Source: Xiphias gladius (taxonomy: Eukaryota > Chordata > Actinopteri > Istiophoriformes > Xiphiidae). From it: a stretch of 64,000 nt of DNA. How positions within the stretch are numbered: the stretch's first letter is position 1; every line of letters starts with the position of its first letter. The DNA lies in NCBI RefSeq assembly GCF_016859285.1, contig NC_053408.1, forward strand, positions 9,757,213-9,821,212, given 5' to 3'. The notes beneath the pieces were generated by a model. The model had not been told where the DNA came from. It saw only the letters and a list, made by a program, of their open reading frames with translations, and ran no database searches. The translations under genes were made by a program, and so were the position numbers. Positions 1 to 11,672 of the stretch are shown piece by piece.

Positions 1-1757
1 AATAATCACAATCAAACCTGAACCTTTCTGACACATTTTACTAAATGGACTATTCAGTTTGGAAGCATAAAGGAAAATTATGTTATTTTGTTAGTGACAC
101 AATGTTCATCACCCTTTAATCAAAGTTTCAAGTACTCCATATATGTCCACTCACCATCACAGGCTTGTTATTGGTTGACATGCAGCAGCAAAAACAATAG
201 CTTGAGGACTACACACAGTATCCATCTCTTAATTATATGGTTGTGCAGTAAGTGGAAGAAAAAGATAAGAAACTGGTCTTTGATTTCAGCTCTTTAATGA
301 TGGAAATGATTGAACGAAACATGAAACAAGTTATGTGGCTTTGCAGGAGCGAATGAACATAACAGCATCGTTCCTCAATGAAAGGTCAGCTTCATTTAGA
401 ATATTCATGCTCCTAATGTAGTGTAATGACCAAATCAAAGAAAACATCTCTTACACTGGCAAGTTTCACTCAATGAAATGCAGATGCCAATCTGAAATCA
501 ACATTACACTTAAATAGCACATTGTGTTTAAAACAAATACATAGTTAAGAGCAACTGTAAACATATTTCTCCATGTGCATGCTGCTGTAACTCTGTACAT
601 GAAATATAAAAATACCTATGAACATTTACAAAATGAAATAAATTAATATAAACAAATACCTACAAATTTAAGGGTCCTTCTTAAGAACTATTAGTACATA
701 TTAATGTCAAAGGATTAATATCTTGGAAAGTGTAACTGGTACTTGGGTCTTGCCATTTACACTGTATGACGATTAAAAAAAGCACTATCCAACTATCCAA
801 CAGTAAACGAGATTCTGGACATTTTTGCACAGAGAAACCTATCGTGACACTCAAGGTAATTGGCAAATGGAATTATATTTAAGACGGCCGGGAAAGAAAA
901 AAATTCATTCCATGTTTTTGGCTGATAAAGACATTTCTTGTATGTATCTTTCCTGGGTCTGGTAAAGAAAAAGCCGGCTACATAAACAATAAAAACAAAG
1001 GAGTCTATGCATGTTGTAGTTTATCTTATGATGAGCCATGGATTTCTCTGTCAGCATTTGGTAACATTGTCAAAATGTAAGCGTAATCTCAAGGAATGCA
1101 GAAGACTGCATAACATCTGCTTCTTACTATCAAGGGAAAAAAATGCTTCACAGAAAAAAAAAAGCATTAGTGTAAGGTAGATCTTTCCATATTGCTTTAA
1201 CAGTGGTCCACAGAGTTATGTTTTGATAAATTACAAAGTGGGAGATAAAACAAAACTTTCAGTTTTTCAGAATCAAGATTCAAACCTTGAAATGATTAGG
1301 TATTTTAATTGCACAGGAAATGGTTAATTGCTGAAAAGCATTAGGTACGCTTCTGCCTGAGAATTTTTTTTAATGTGGCTTCCTTTTATCATGTGCTGTC
1401 CAAATACTAGGTTTTTAAGTTGGGTAGTACCAAAAAAATGCAGTTCATGCAACATAACATGATATCCCTTTAGAGACAAAATGAGCAACCCATCAATGAG
1501 ACGTATCTCCACTGTGTTCAGTTTTCAAAACAGGCAAAGTGTGTAAATAGGTCTTTTAAGAACCAAGTTAGAAATTAAGTCCCAGAATATAAGAAGGTAT
1601 GGCTCTGTGTATCCCATCAGGTGTCAGTGCTGACAGGATGACATCAACCTCCTTTTTAATGAGGATATGACATACCACCTCCGTTGGCAACTTGACAAAG
1701 CAGACAAAACAGCACAGGTTATTTAGTGTCTGAAAGTACCGCTGCTGCTCCTGTTCT
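1..1757 (-). other. samd8 3' untranslated region (probable)
   Basis: This AT-rich stretch directly follows the samd8 stop codon. It has no reading frame with recognisable homology on either strand. Candidate minus-strand poly(A) signals of the ATTAAA type lie at 1369-1374 and 293-298. I see no AATAAA on that strand, so the true 3' end may lie beyond the window. The next gene expected from synteny (vdac2) is not visible. Confidence 0.5.
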
Positions 1758-4751
1758 TTATCCAATCAGCCTCCTCATCACAGCAGGTCTAGAGAAGGGC
1801 CAGCAGTATTCGTTGGGCACAGGCCCGTTCACATTGCACTCGAAGAAGGAGAACATGGGGAACCAGATGCGAGCTCGTCGACTCTGCTGGTAGGCCCGGG
1901 TGTTGGCTAGAGTGTGGTAGTATAGAAAGAGTCTGGTAGTGATGTAGAAGGCTATGAACACATCGATGGAGTAGTGTTCATGTGCAGCCAGGATGAAGAA
2001 GATGCCGAAAAGATTGAGGACCCAGGACAATGTGTGAATGAAGTTCCAGCTTCGTGGAGTGTCTGTGTAAAGGAAGCAGAAAGAGCAGTTTTGAATACTT
2101 ATTTGGATTTATACTACCACCAACCAGAAACATAACATATTATTGAGTGAAATATTATTTTTTGTCCAGTTTAAATTTCAGTTGCAGTACCAAAGAAAAA
2201 CCCTGTGTGGCAACAAAGGGACTATGTTCCCAAATATGGTTAATTCCTCATGATTAAGTATTTTAACCCTCTGTTTTCACAGCTTTTAATAACCGTTCAT
2301 AATTTCTCATGCCGATCATGAATGAATATGGACAAAACGTGTCACCACTGTGACATTTTAAATGTTATTTAAGGCTTCATACCTAATAAAAACAGAGCTC
2401 ATATCTCATATTTTAGTGTGTGTTTTGTGGATTTAAGTACATGCATCACAAAGAAAAAAAAATTGTAATAATTTAAAATATATTTAGATAAATAGATAGA
2501 TAGACAGACAGACATAGACAGACAGGAGATAGGCTGCATAGTTAGAGCTCAGAGATCATTAATGGAATACTTGGCATTTTAAGAACTACATTCAGTAATT
2601 ATTCATTATTATAGTAATTCTAAGTTAATTTTGCCTTAATCTTAACATAAAAGGTTTAAGGGGCTCTTGAAGTATGAAGTTAAGTCATTCTGTTCCCCAC
2701 TTACTGTAAACAAAATTATAAAAGTGGATCACTATGGTTCACAGCTAGACTGGGTTAACAGAAACTACTCACACTCTGTGACAAAGAAGTTGAGCATGGT
2801 CAGGACCACAGTGTGACCGCTGAACATGTAGTCACCACATGTATGCACTCCTGTCAGGGTCATCCCAAAACCGCTCCAGATGGCCACAGCTCGCTGCAGT
2901 TTGGCCCACATGTCACCATACATCTGGAAGGAGGGAAGAGGTGCAACTGTTAGTACCGTGATCTTTCAAAGAGGCAGAAATGTGGTGTTTAAAATATGAT
3001 ACATGCAAAGTAGGTTAGTGTGTTACCTTTCCTGAGCACTGCAGGTGCTGTCCTGGCACTGACAGGGAGGTGACAAACATGGTGATACAGCGCAGCATGA
3101 ACACTGTCCCCATGAGGCTGCACAAGCGCCGCAACAGGATGGACCTACAAGTCATGAGAAATAATTACACTGAGTCTTCCAGGTTAGTGATTTATGGGAC
3201 AGACTGTAGGTGCCCCACAGAGCATTCCCTGCAGTGACCACATTGTACTGATAGGAAAGACTGTCAGGACATTACCTGTGTTTATGCAGCAGCAGAACAA
3301 GTAGCCAGATGTTACAGAGGATCACTCCACACGCCTCAGCCATTGCAAAGGCCCATGGTATTCTAGGCACACTATTGAAAAAGAAAAGAAGAGTTCAGGG
3401 ATGAAACAACTAGTTGTTTAATTGATCAACAGAAAATTAATCAACAACAATTTTGATGAGCTTTTAATTGTTTAAGTCATTTATCAACCAACAATTCCAA
3501 ATATTTTCTGATTCCAGCTTCTCCAATGTGAGAATTGAGTGCTTTTCTCTGTTTTATATCTTTGTGAAATAAATATTTTTGCAAAAGCAATTTCAATACG
3601 TGCCTTTCATATACACACAAAAATATTTTTTAAAAAGCCTACATGTTTCCAAGGCTCTCATTTCTATCTTTAAAGTTTCTACTTCCATGACTGATTTTAA
3701 TAACAAAATATTCACTTAAGCGATTCATAATATCACTAGATTCAGGCAAAATCTGTAAGATTTTGTAACTAGCCTGATTAACTAGAATCAGCATGTTTCA
3801 TTTCTCCAAACAAATCCTGGCATGGTCCATGAAATCAGTTCTCCCAGTAAGCTAAGAAATTCCGTGAAAAGCTCAAAGCTGGTCATAAACAACGGGTCAC
3901 ACTACAAAGTAGGTCGCGCTAAAAAACTTTCAAAGATCTCTTTGAACCATGGTTAGCCCATCAGGAATATGTGAGGACAATAATAGAATCAGGCTAGAAG
4001 GAAGTAGGGCAGTTATAATGTCCACCATCTGGTGTGATATTCTGTGAGTTGATAAAAAATATATATTTTTGTTTCAGTCTGTCTATGGAATTTCACTGCT
4101 GACTAATGTTTCTGTTGTTTTTTTTTCATCTGTTTTGACACAGATCAATAAAATAATGCTTAAGAGTGTCTTAAACCTAAATGTGATCACCCACCTGTCT
4201 AGGAAAATATCTGGCAGCGGAGGGTATGTGCGCATGTCAGGCACCCTCTCATGCACTATGACCATGACAAAGGATGTGAATCCAAACACAAACACCACAT
4301 AGATGGAGCTAAGCACTGTCTTCCAGTACTCTGGATCCAGACGCCTAGCCTGCTGCTTGTACTTTCCATTAGTGTACTGGTGATATTCCTCTCCCACTGG
4401 TGCTGTGTCAGTGCTGTCACAGTCTCTGCCCGGGTCTCCATTACACAGCCAATCCAAACTGCCTCCGGAGCCTGTAGGAGAGTGGCCGTCGAAGGGAAGA
4501 CCCAGCTCCTCCAACACGTCGATGTTCTGTTTCTGAAGTTTGCGGAGCGACACCATCAGCCGCTTGATGTCCCCCAGCACCTTGAGCTCCAGAGGTTGCG
4601 AGCGGAGGTCATACTCGCTGAGGGCGAGCAGACTGGTGCCATCCAATCGGTGCTTGTTACACAGCAGGTCCACATAATCGCAGAAGCCCTCTTCCTTCAG
4701 CCACTTGGCGACGTGTTTGGGCGTCCAGCGACGGACGCTCAGTTGGGTCAT
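1758..4751 (-). CDS. samd8: SAMD8 / SMSr, ceramide phosphoethanolamine synthase, complete coding region in five exons
   Basis: Coding exons on the minus strand, 5' to 3', are 4195-4751, 3276-3371, 3027-3144, 2773-2923 and 1758-2062. They join in frame at GT-AG sites to give 408 residues; I recall human SAMD8 as about 415. An N-terminal SAM domain (about residues 8-75, starting [10 protein letters not shown]) is followed by a polar linker and hydrophobic segments from about residue 145. The sphingomyelin-synthase/PAP2 catalytic triad is present: His294 in SGHTVV, and His337 and Asp341 in EHYSID. The C-terminus [18 protein letters not shown] is nearly that of mammals. Known family role: an ER multipass enzyme that makes ceramide phosphoethanolamine and senses ceramide, with the SAM domain driving oligomerisation. 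The start was chosen because [12 protein letters not shown] opens directly on the SAM domain, 19 nt inside an exon whose acceptor lies at 4771-4772. The first intron (3372-4194) holds an interspersed repeat at its 3' side. Confidence 0.96.
2486..2525. repeat. GATA/GACA microsatellite
   Basis: tagataaatagatagatag is followed by acagacagaca and a diverged gacatagacagacagg, in samd8 intron 4. Confidence 0.85.
3395..3600 (-). repeat. Interspersed repeat of the gattaatcgatta/ttgcagccct family, truncated
   Basis: gggatgaaacaactagttgtttaattgatc through tcatttatcaaccaacaattcc to cagcttctccaatgtgagaatt is the end part of a well-known teleost repeat rich in attaatcgatta words. Related copies in this window are at 34572-34860, 43768-44092 and 54391-54520. 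It lies in samd8 intron 1. Confidence 0.6.
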
Positions 4752-6277
4752 TTCCTCCTCGCTCTGAGGGCTGGAGAAAAAGACATCAAAATTTCTAAAT
4801 GCAACTCAAACGACTGAGCTCTCCCTTACTGTCAATATCACTTCCTCACTGACTTCCTCCCTAATAAACAAATGAATCTTAAGGAGAAGTAGGCACACTT
4901 TATTTCCCCTGAATCAGCAGTATGAATTCCAAACACACCACGCAAGACTGCAACATAGACAGACAATAACTTCACTTTGTGCCAAATTATAAGCGATAAA
5001 CAAGTATAAGACTGTCCTGAGCTTCACGGGCAGGCTGAGCCCTCACACCTTGAGCAAATATGTGAAGCAAACACGGTCAAAAAATGTGTTGTAAGTTTGT
5101 ACAGTGGAAACCACACCCTAAAAATGTAGGTGAAGGTGCAGAAACATTCCCCAGGGTAAACAGTGAATTTAAGACCGCTGCGCTAGTTATGGATAATTAC
5201 TTTTCGGTTATTATCCCCAATCTTAGAAGGAGCTGACACTATCCTACACAATGGACGGAATAATTCTCGTTAAACCTGAACTTCAGTATCATTGGCAACA
5301 AACCCTGTGTATGAAGTCTGTTCCCAGGATCTCCAAAATATCAATACAGTGTCAGCATCTACAAATTAAGGGATTAAATGATGCGAGGGCAATGTAACGT
5401 TTAAAGCCCTCTTTGTGATTTATAGTACTGCTTTAACTCACATCCACCCACATCACTGACTATCAATAAGGTGAGCCCAGGAGCTAATTCTACTCCTAAC
5501 TTCTTTCAGCATCTTGTAAGATAACTGGCCCCCCTGGTAGCTGGCAGTATGTAAACAAAGGTTTACCTGAGGTAGACATGAAAGTGAATGAGAGCATCCT
5601 CTCCTGTATCACAACAACCCAGCCCAGCAGGCTAGTTCAGTCCTAGCTAACGTTAGCCAGCTTGCTATTTGTTAGCTTTATCACTGCGTGTAACTTACGC
5701 TCACTCACCCGGACTGAGATGTAACAGAAGACGATACGGAAACGTATTTTTTCAGCTAGCTAGCTAAACGGCATCTCACAAGAATCTGGAGAAATCGTAG
5801 TAGCGTCTGCTGCGATAACACGGGGTTGTTGGAAATCATTTCGCCCCGTCTTTGCGCTGGTTAGCATGACTGTTGACAACACAAGCCGTTAATGTCCCGA
5901 ATAGCTGCGCACGTAAAATCTGCCACACGGGGCTTGGCTCTCGCTGGCCAAAAGTGACGCCTACTGGTGGAAACCGGGAACTGCATCGTCTTAAATTCAG
6001 CATTGGGATTGTTGTGATGAAAAGCGTTAAATTCTTTGTGCAGTTGAAGGTCACAAAATGAGAAATCGTGGTCGAGAAATGTTCTTCGTGAAGATTTAAA
6101 AAGGTACGAGATTGACCAACATTTTGAAAACAGGTCACTGTTTTAATTTTAGACCTGGAGCACCTGCCCTTGTCCGTACCGACATGGTTGTAGTAAAGCC
6201 TCAACAGAGTTTGACGATACGTGTTGGGATAAGAAATGATACAGGTGAAGAGTATCAGAGTAGCAAGGCAACTATAA
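4752..6277. promoter_or_regulatory. samd8 5' region and shared upstream interval with the first dusp13-like gene
   Basis: The samd8 start exon extends back to a clear acceptor (minus strand, AG at 4771-4772), so at least one noncoding 5' exon lies upstream. The best donor I can see is CCGG|GTGAGT on the minus strand, with the exon ending at 5709; a second is at 5698. This would put a noncoding first exon at about 5709-5850. The stretch 5640-5950 is relatively CpG-rich, and it carries a gctaacgttagc palindrome-like motif near 5646-5657. The first phosphatase gene starts at 6296 on the other strand, so the two genes are head to head with only a few hundred bases between them. Nothing else coding is visible. 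Confidence 0.45.
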
Positions 6278-6295
6278 ATGCGCATGCAGCCAACA

Positions 6296-7106
6296 ATGAA
6301 TCATCCGCAGGAAAGCAGTGCAGATTCTCCGGCCACTTCCTCTGTGAAAGATTTGGTGAAGGTTTTGTACGGCGGGAAAAGATTTGGTAATCACGTGGAT
6401 GAAGTTTGGCCTAACCTGTTCATTGGCGACATGTAAGCTCTGGACAACTCCTACGATAAATATGACCCCGGATTTCTGCTTCCCCTCTGACGCGTTTCTC
6501 ATCATAATTGCCGTTTCCTTTTTGTGCGAAGGTCAGTGGCCAATGATCGCTACAGCCTGTGGAAGCTGGGAATCACTCATGTTCTCAATGCAGCTGATGG
6601 GAGGCCGCACTGTCAGGGGAGCCACGACTTCTATGGCTCCGCGGTGGATTACTGTGGAGTGCCCGCAGATGACTCGCCGTCCTTTGACCTCGCTCGCTAT
6701 TTCTTTCCCTCCGCCGAGTACATTCAAAATGCACTTAACGCGACTGGCGGTAAATACCCATCACGTGGCTTTCATGTCACTCATTCTTAATATGCAGGCC
6801 TCCCTGCAAGTCACTCATCTTTCCATGAATGGAATCCCGCATTCAACTCGTGCTTTAGGCTCACTGTTATCTTACTGTTCACCAGCTCGGGTTTTGGTCC
6901 ACTGTGCAGTTGGGGTCAGCAGGTCTGCCTCCCTCGTCCTGGCCTACCTAATGATCCACCACCACTACACCCTACTGGAGGCCATCAATAAGGTCAAAGA
7001 GCGCCGGTGGATTTTCCCAAACAGGGGCTTCCTCAGACAGCTTTATGCTTTGGATGTGAAACTACGACATCATGAGTGCACTCCAATGAATGAAATATCA
7101 AAATGA
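6296..7106 (+). CDS. dusp13a: Dual-specificity phosphatase 13A-like (MDSP type), complete, three exons
   Basis: Exons 6296-6432, 6532-6749 and 6886-7106 join in frame (phases 2 and 1) to 191 residues. Exon 1 ends with the family motif [13 protein letters not shown]-like (here [12 protein letters not shown]). Exon 2 carries [31 protein letters not shown] and the general-acid loop region. Exon 3 carries the active site HCAVGVSRS, matching HCxxGxxRS, then [10 protein letters not shown] and [34 protein letters not shown] and RWxFPNRGFL match human MDSP (DUSP13A) better than TMDP. Two further in-frame ATGs lie upstream at 6278 and 6284, after a stop at 6275-6277. I prefer 6296 because it has A at -3. 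A TATA-like tataaa at 6273-6278 lies almost on the start, so transcription must begin elsewhere or translation further in. A possible ATTAAA poly(A) signal is at 7509-7514. Confidence 0.9.
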
Positions 7107-9818
7107 ATTGATTACAGAGCCTCAATCTGCCAGTGGAGGGAGATACTGTGCTTTGACTTTAGTTTGTTTCAAGAATGGTATTGAATCAAATGCACTTTCC
7201 TTGACTCTACTGCTGTGTGTGATGTGAATCGTGCTGCCTTTTCACAAGATCCTGATCCTGCTTATACTAATGGATCAGTGTAATCAACCTGAACATGACT
7301 CAATATGAGACAAGATGACGTTTTATTACCTTTCTTTTGTATTATGTTGAAGGAAAATTACATCCATTATGTTGTGGGTCAAATTAACCCATGAGTTGAA
7401 TTCATTCTAACGCAGTTTAAGACTTTGCTTTGTGTGTGTGTGTCTGTGTGTGTTCGGTGTGGACGCACAAAACATTAACCTTTAATTTCAAACCCCACTG
7501 TACATTTGATTAAAAAAAACATGATTCCATTTAAATTCTAAATGTTAAACTTCACTATATTCACTACATTTCGTGTGTTTGTGTTAGATCCCTCTGGTAC
7601 CACCTCCATTTTAGCATTTATAAGCAACATATGACCAATCAACAGCTGGTTTACAACACACTAACATTTATTTGTTAGCAAAGTTAAGGACATTCTAAAG
7701 TGATTATTAATGTAATTGTCAACAGCTATAAGTCACCATAAGAAACACCCATAAGTGGTGTGAAGACAGGTAATGAATACTCAATAACATAACAGGTGTA
7801 ACCATATAAAACATGTTTTCATGAGTCCTGAACACATCTGGTAACAGTTTTAAACATACCTTTGAATAATTTGTGTGTATAAACACCTAGGAAATGCTTC
7901 TCATGTGTTCATTAACTGTTTATACACAGGTGATGGATGCTTTATGGGAGAAGCAGTAAAACGAAACACTTCAAAATGTCCTTTTTATTAATTGCTTACA
8001 ACTACATTTTAGTATGGTATACACCATTACTTACGGGTTTTTACACTGCTTATAAAAGATAAACGGGGGCGTTAAGATAAAATGTTACTGCTTCAGGATT
8101 TAATCCATGTGCCCTAGATTATCACTGCTCTTCATAATCACTTTACTGTCCACATATGCATGATAACACACTAAACTAAGATGGGAAACATGGTACATTA
8201 TACCAGCTTAACGTCAGCATGTCATTGTGAGCATATTAGCTTGCCAATATTAGCATTTAGCTCAAAGCACTGCTGTGACTAATTACAGCCTCAGAGTCGC
8301 TAGCATGGCTGTAGACTCTTAGTCTTGTTTTCCTGCATTTTCCACATGTGGTGTTGGTTTTTATTGTCCTCTCAAGGAGGCAGAACCCAGTAACTTTCAC
8401 GTTTCTTGCCAACATGCCTCATGGTTCCAGTGGCAGATTCCAGCAGATTCTGGTCTGGGTGGTCCAGCTTGAACTTTTTTGCACCGTAGCAGCCGATCAT
8501 AGAGAGTGAGCTAGTCAGCCTTGTCTCTGAGTCTCAGGAATGACGAGTGCCTCTGGTCCTCAATTTTATGTCACATATTTAAGTGCTGACCAACCTTGTA
8601 GGCCCAGCATCTTTTCTGAATACATACATTTTAAAAATCTCACAGCCTGTATTGGCTTTGCTGCAGTGAAGGCGATGACATGACACTCTTTAGATTAATT
8701 AAAGAATCCTCTTTAGAGAGAACATGGATCACTAACAGCTCAGAGACATCTTCCTCTTATTGTTGGTGCTTTTCAGAGTAAAATCTGATTGTTATTGCCT
8801 GGCGACTCTTCTGGAGCTCAATGTTAAGTGTCTCTTTTGGAGAAATCATGTGCTTAAAATGCTTGGAAAACAGCTTCTCAAATGCAAAGTGTAGGCACAG
8901 AAACGAACCCACCGCAACCAAGCCTCTTCAACATACAGGAATCACAGAATCACTCTTTCACCAGCAGGTTTGAATCATATTCTCCCAGTTTTTATTTACA
9001 TATCCAGTTGGGTTTTGGTCTCACCACACACACACACACTACTGTTGATTAATCAATAAGGAGAGGCAACACTTCAGATAATAAATCAATAACTGTCTCC
9101 AGGTCAAAATGACCCAGAGACCTTTATTGACTGGTTTTGTATACAACAGCACTGACATTTTACAATACATCATTGTGCTCACATTTTACATACACGTTCA
9201 TGACCCTGAATGAAGGAAAGTCATTTCATTTCATGGCTTAAAAGAGGGGTTAATTATGTTTTTTCTTCAATTTAAAAGCTGAAATGGGTGAAATTGACCT
9301 GCAACATAATAGGAGGGTTAAAGAGACATTTGCAGCAGTGTGAGTGCTGTTTGATGTCATGTGCAGCCAACGGCAAAGCTTAATTTTTTCCCCTTTTCAT
9401 CCAATTTGCTTTCACAAGATATTAATGTCAGAGAAGTAAACTCGAATTTCTCTTCCATAAATGTTGCATTATGGTGCACTTTCTGTCATTCAGTATAAGC
9501 AATGCACTTAAACATTTTCTCCATAATTACATCCAATTATCACTGCTTTATGGAATGATTCATCTCTGTTTGAGGCTTATTAAATTAGAATCCCACAGTG
9601 GTGTGAAAAGCAGAGCCCGGGCTGCTCCGTTTGTTGTTCTGCCCTCTCCACGAGAAAGACTACACGCTAGGTTAAGCACTAAATTGGGTAACTGTCCAGT
9701 GACAGCAGATAAACACCTGCTCGTACAGATCATCCTGAGCCGGGGTAGAGGGGAACTGCTTTAATACAACAAACATTTGGACTAGGATTTGATCCAAGAC
9801 GGGGAATTTGGAATCAAA
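7107..9818. other. Intergenic stretch between first and second dusp13-like genes
   Basis: This holds the 3' UTR of the preceding gene and then AT-rich DNA. A copy of a percomorph interspersed repeat lies at 8165-8336 (listed separately). From about 8360 to 9800 I see no gene-like frame. A CACCTG E-box at 9714-9719 lies about 100 bp before the next start codon. It could suit a muscle-expressed gene, but this is only a motif match. Confidence 0.4.
8165..8336. repeat. Interspersed repeat, ctaaactaagatgg...gtagactcttagtcttgtt family, partial copy
   Basis: The block begins with cactaaactaagatggg, passes through the tgagcatattagc / ttagcatttagctcaaagc part and ends with ctgtagactcttagtcttgtt. The same series of words recurs at 54125-54310 and 56275-56745 in this window. 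I recognise it from memory as a very abundant percomorph repeat, but I cannot assign a transposon class from the sequence. Confidence 0.7.
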
Positions 9819-11128
9819 ATGTCAGCCATGAAAGGCAAGAGAAAAGAATATCTGACTGTGAAGGATCTGCAGAAGCTTTTGGACTCATGCAAACTACATC
9901 TTAATCAAATTGACGAGGTCTGGCCAAACATATACATAGGGAATGTGTAAGTATATACATTTTATTTCAAGTTGAAACCAGATATTCTGAGTTTGCTTTG
10001 CAAGGAAACGTGAAACCAATTACTTTTAATGTTAAACAGTCTCCCAACTTTGACATAGCTCCTGCCAAATATTGTATCACTCTGACATAAAAACATTGTG
10101 CTGTGATGCTTAGCCTTCACATTAGTCTTGAACCTCTTTCTGTCTCTTTGTCTTGCTAGGGCAGTAGCCCAAAACAAGGCTGCCTTGCTGAAGTTAGGTA
10201 TAACTCATGTATTAAACGCTGCTCACTCCAAGCGAGGCAGCATAGGGAACCAAAGCTTTTATGGCAACGACTTTGTGTATTGTGGCATTCCAGCAGATGA
10301 CTCGACACACTTTGATCTGGATGTTTACTTCCAGCCTGCGGCTGATTTCATTCATAAAGCTCTGAAGTCACCTGATGGTAAGACTCCCCAAGACTTTTTT
10401 ATCATACTTCTGCACAGTCAGTTTTAATGACAGAATTCGGTAGCTATAAAGATTGAGGAATTTCATGCAAAAAATTGTACTTGTTTCTTAAATTCCTGCA
10501 CATCACATCTTTAATAAAACCATTCACTCAAATTCTCCCATCATGCCGTCCTTTCAATGTCACTTGCGACCACAATGTAACACAGCTTGTAATGGTATGT
10601 ATGTGTATTTTCAGCCAGCAGTAATAATAAGGGTCTTACCTTGCAGAATTTAATTCTATAATGTGACCATGGCACTTTTCAAAGGACCTATCAAGCAGAG
10701 GACGAGTTCGTATTAAAGAGTGAGTCGGGCCCCATCTGCAAAGGGACCTTAAATGAACAAAGGTGATGAATTGTGGGCACTATTTTTAGCTCACAGCGGG
10801 AGAAAAGAAAGGCCACAGCGTGAGACGGGCAGTCATGTATGATATTAATAAGACTGTGGCCTTTCACTAATCCTTCCTTCACACGCCTTGCTCCTTTCAT
10901 CTTGTCTGTTCTTCAGGGAAAGTTCTGGTGCACTGCATCATGGGAATGAGCCGGTCATCGACATTGGTGCTAGCATACCTCATGATCTACCGTCACCTCC
11001 CGCTCAAACAGGCTTTGCAGAAATTGATCCAGAAGAGGGCCATCTACCCCAACAGGAACTTCCTGGCTTTGCTGTTGGATCTGGATCTTCAGCTGACAAG
11101 AAAAAAGAAAACATGTCAGATCCTGTAA
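9819..11128 (+). CDS. Second dusp13A-like dual-specificity phosphatase, complete, three exons
   Basis: Exons 9819-9946, 10160-10377 and 10917-11128 join in frame (phases 2 and 1) to 185 residues. Exon 1 ends IDEVWPNIYIGNV. Exon 2 gives [31 protein letters not shown] and AADFIHKAL. Exon 3 gives the active site HCIMGMSRS, then LVLAYLMIY and AIYPNRNFLALL. Catalytic Cys and Arg are both present. [17 protein letters not shown] and AADFIH resemble MDSP, so I read it as a duplicate of the first gene that has diverged in the exon 2 loop. The C-terminus is basic (TRKKKT). A second in-frame ATG follows at 9828. The last intron (10378-10916) shows no coding content. No strong AATAAA is visible close downstream. 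Confidence 0.88.
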
Positions 11129-11628
11129 TCAAGAGAAAAAGATTACACTTTTTAGCCACACAGCTGCGTGGTTTCTAGGGATGGTGATGCTCATCAGATC
11201 CAACAGTCCAGACTGAAAATTTCTATATCCAACGGACTTTCGTGAGTTTGAGTCTCCGTTAGACTCAGCTGTAATTTGAGACTAACACTAAAATATCGTG
11301 TTTGCATGTTAAATGATAAGAAAAAGAATGGGAAAGCTGCATACATAACTCCACTGCATTCAGCCACTCATCCCTCAGATTTTTGTTAGAGTGTTAAATG
11401 TCAACATGTTAACATAATAACATATCAATGTGCTAAATGTTAAGGAGGCAAAATCCGCACACGCATATCTCTTTTTATTTTTAATACTATGAAACAATAT
11501 TTCTAAACATATTGCTGGCTCAGGTCATTCTAAATAGTAGCATGTCACACCAACATGTTATACATTAGCATCTTAATATGCTAACTGTACACATTAACAT
11601 GCTAACATACTAAACCATGCATGCTAAG

Positions 11629-11672
11629 ATTAGCAGACTAACATGCTAAGATTAGCATGTTAGTCTGCTAAT
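11629..11672. repeat. 44-bp palindrome (21-bp perfect arms, 2-bp spacer)
   Basis: The left arm at 11629-11649 starts attagcagactaac. It is the exact reverse complement of the right arm at 11652-11672, which ends gttagtctgctaat. Only ga separates them. The words catgctaagattagca also occur as a direct repeat at 11619 and 11642, which suggests the palindrome grew out of a gctaacatgctaa-type repeat array. Confidence 0.85.

Noticed and set aside
4251-4817. A 188-codon plus-strand frame
   Set aside because: It is antisense to the samd8 SAM-domain exon and has no homology of its own.
6384-7106. A single 240-codon plus-strand frame over the first phosphatase gene
   Set aside because: Only its last third is real coding sequence. 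The first part reads introns and exon 2 in the wrong frame. The three-exon model gives a complete family match.
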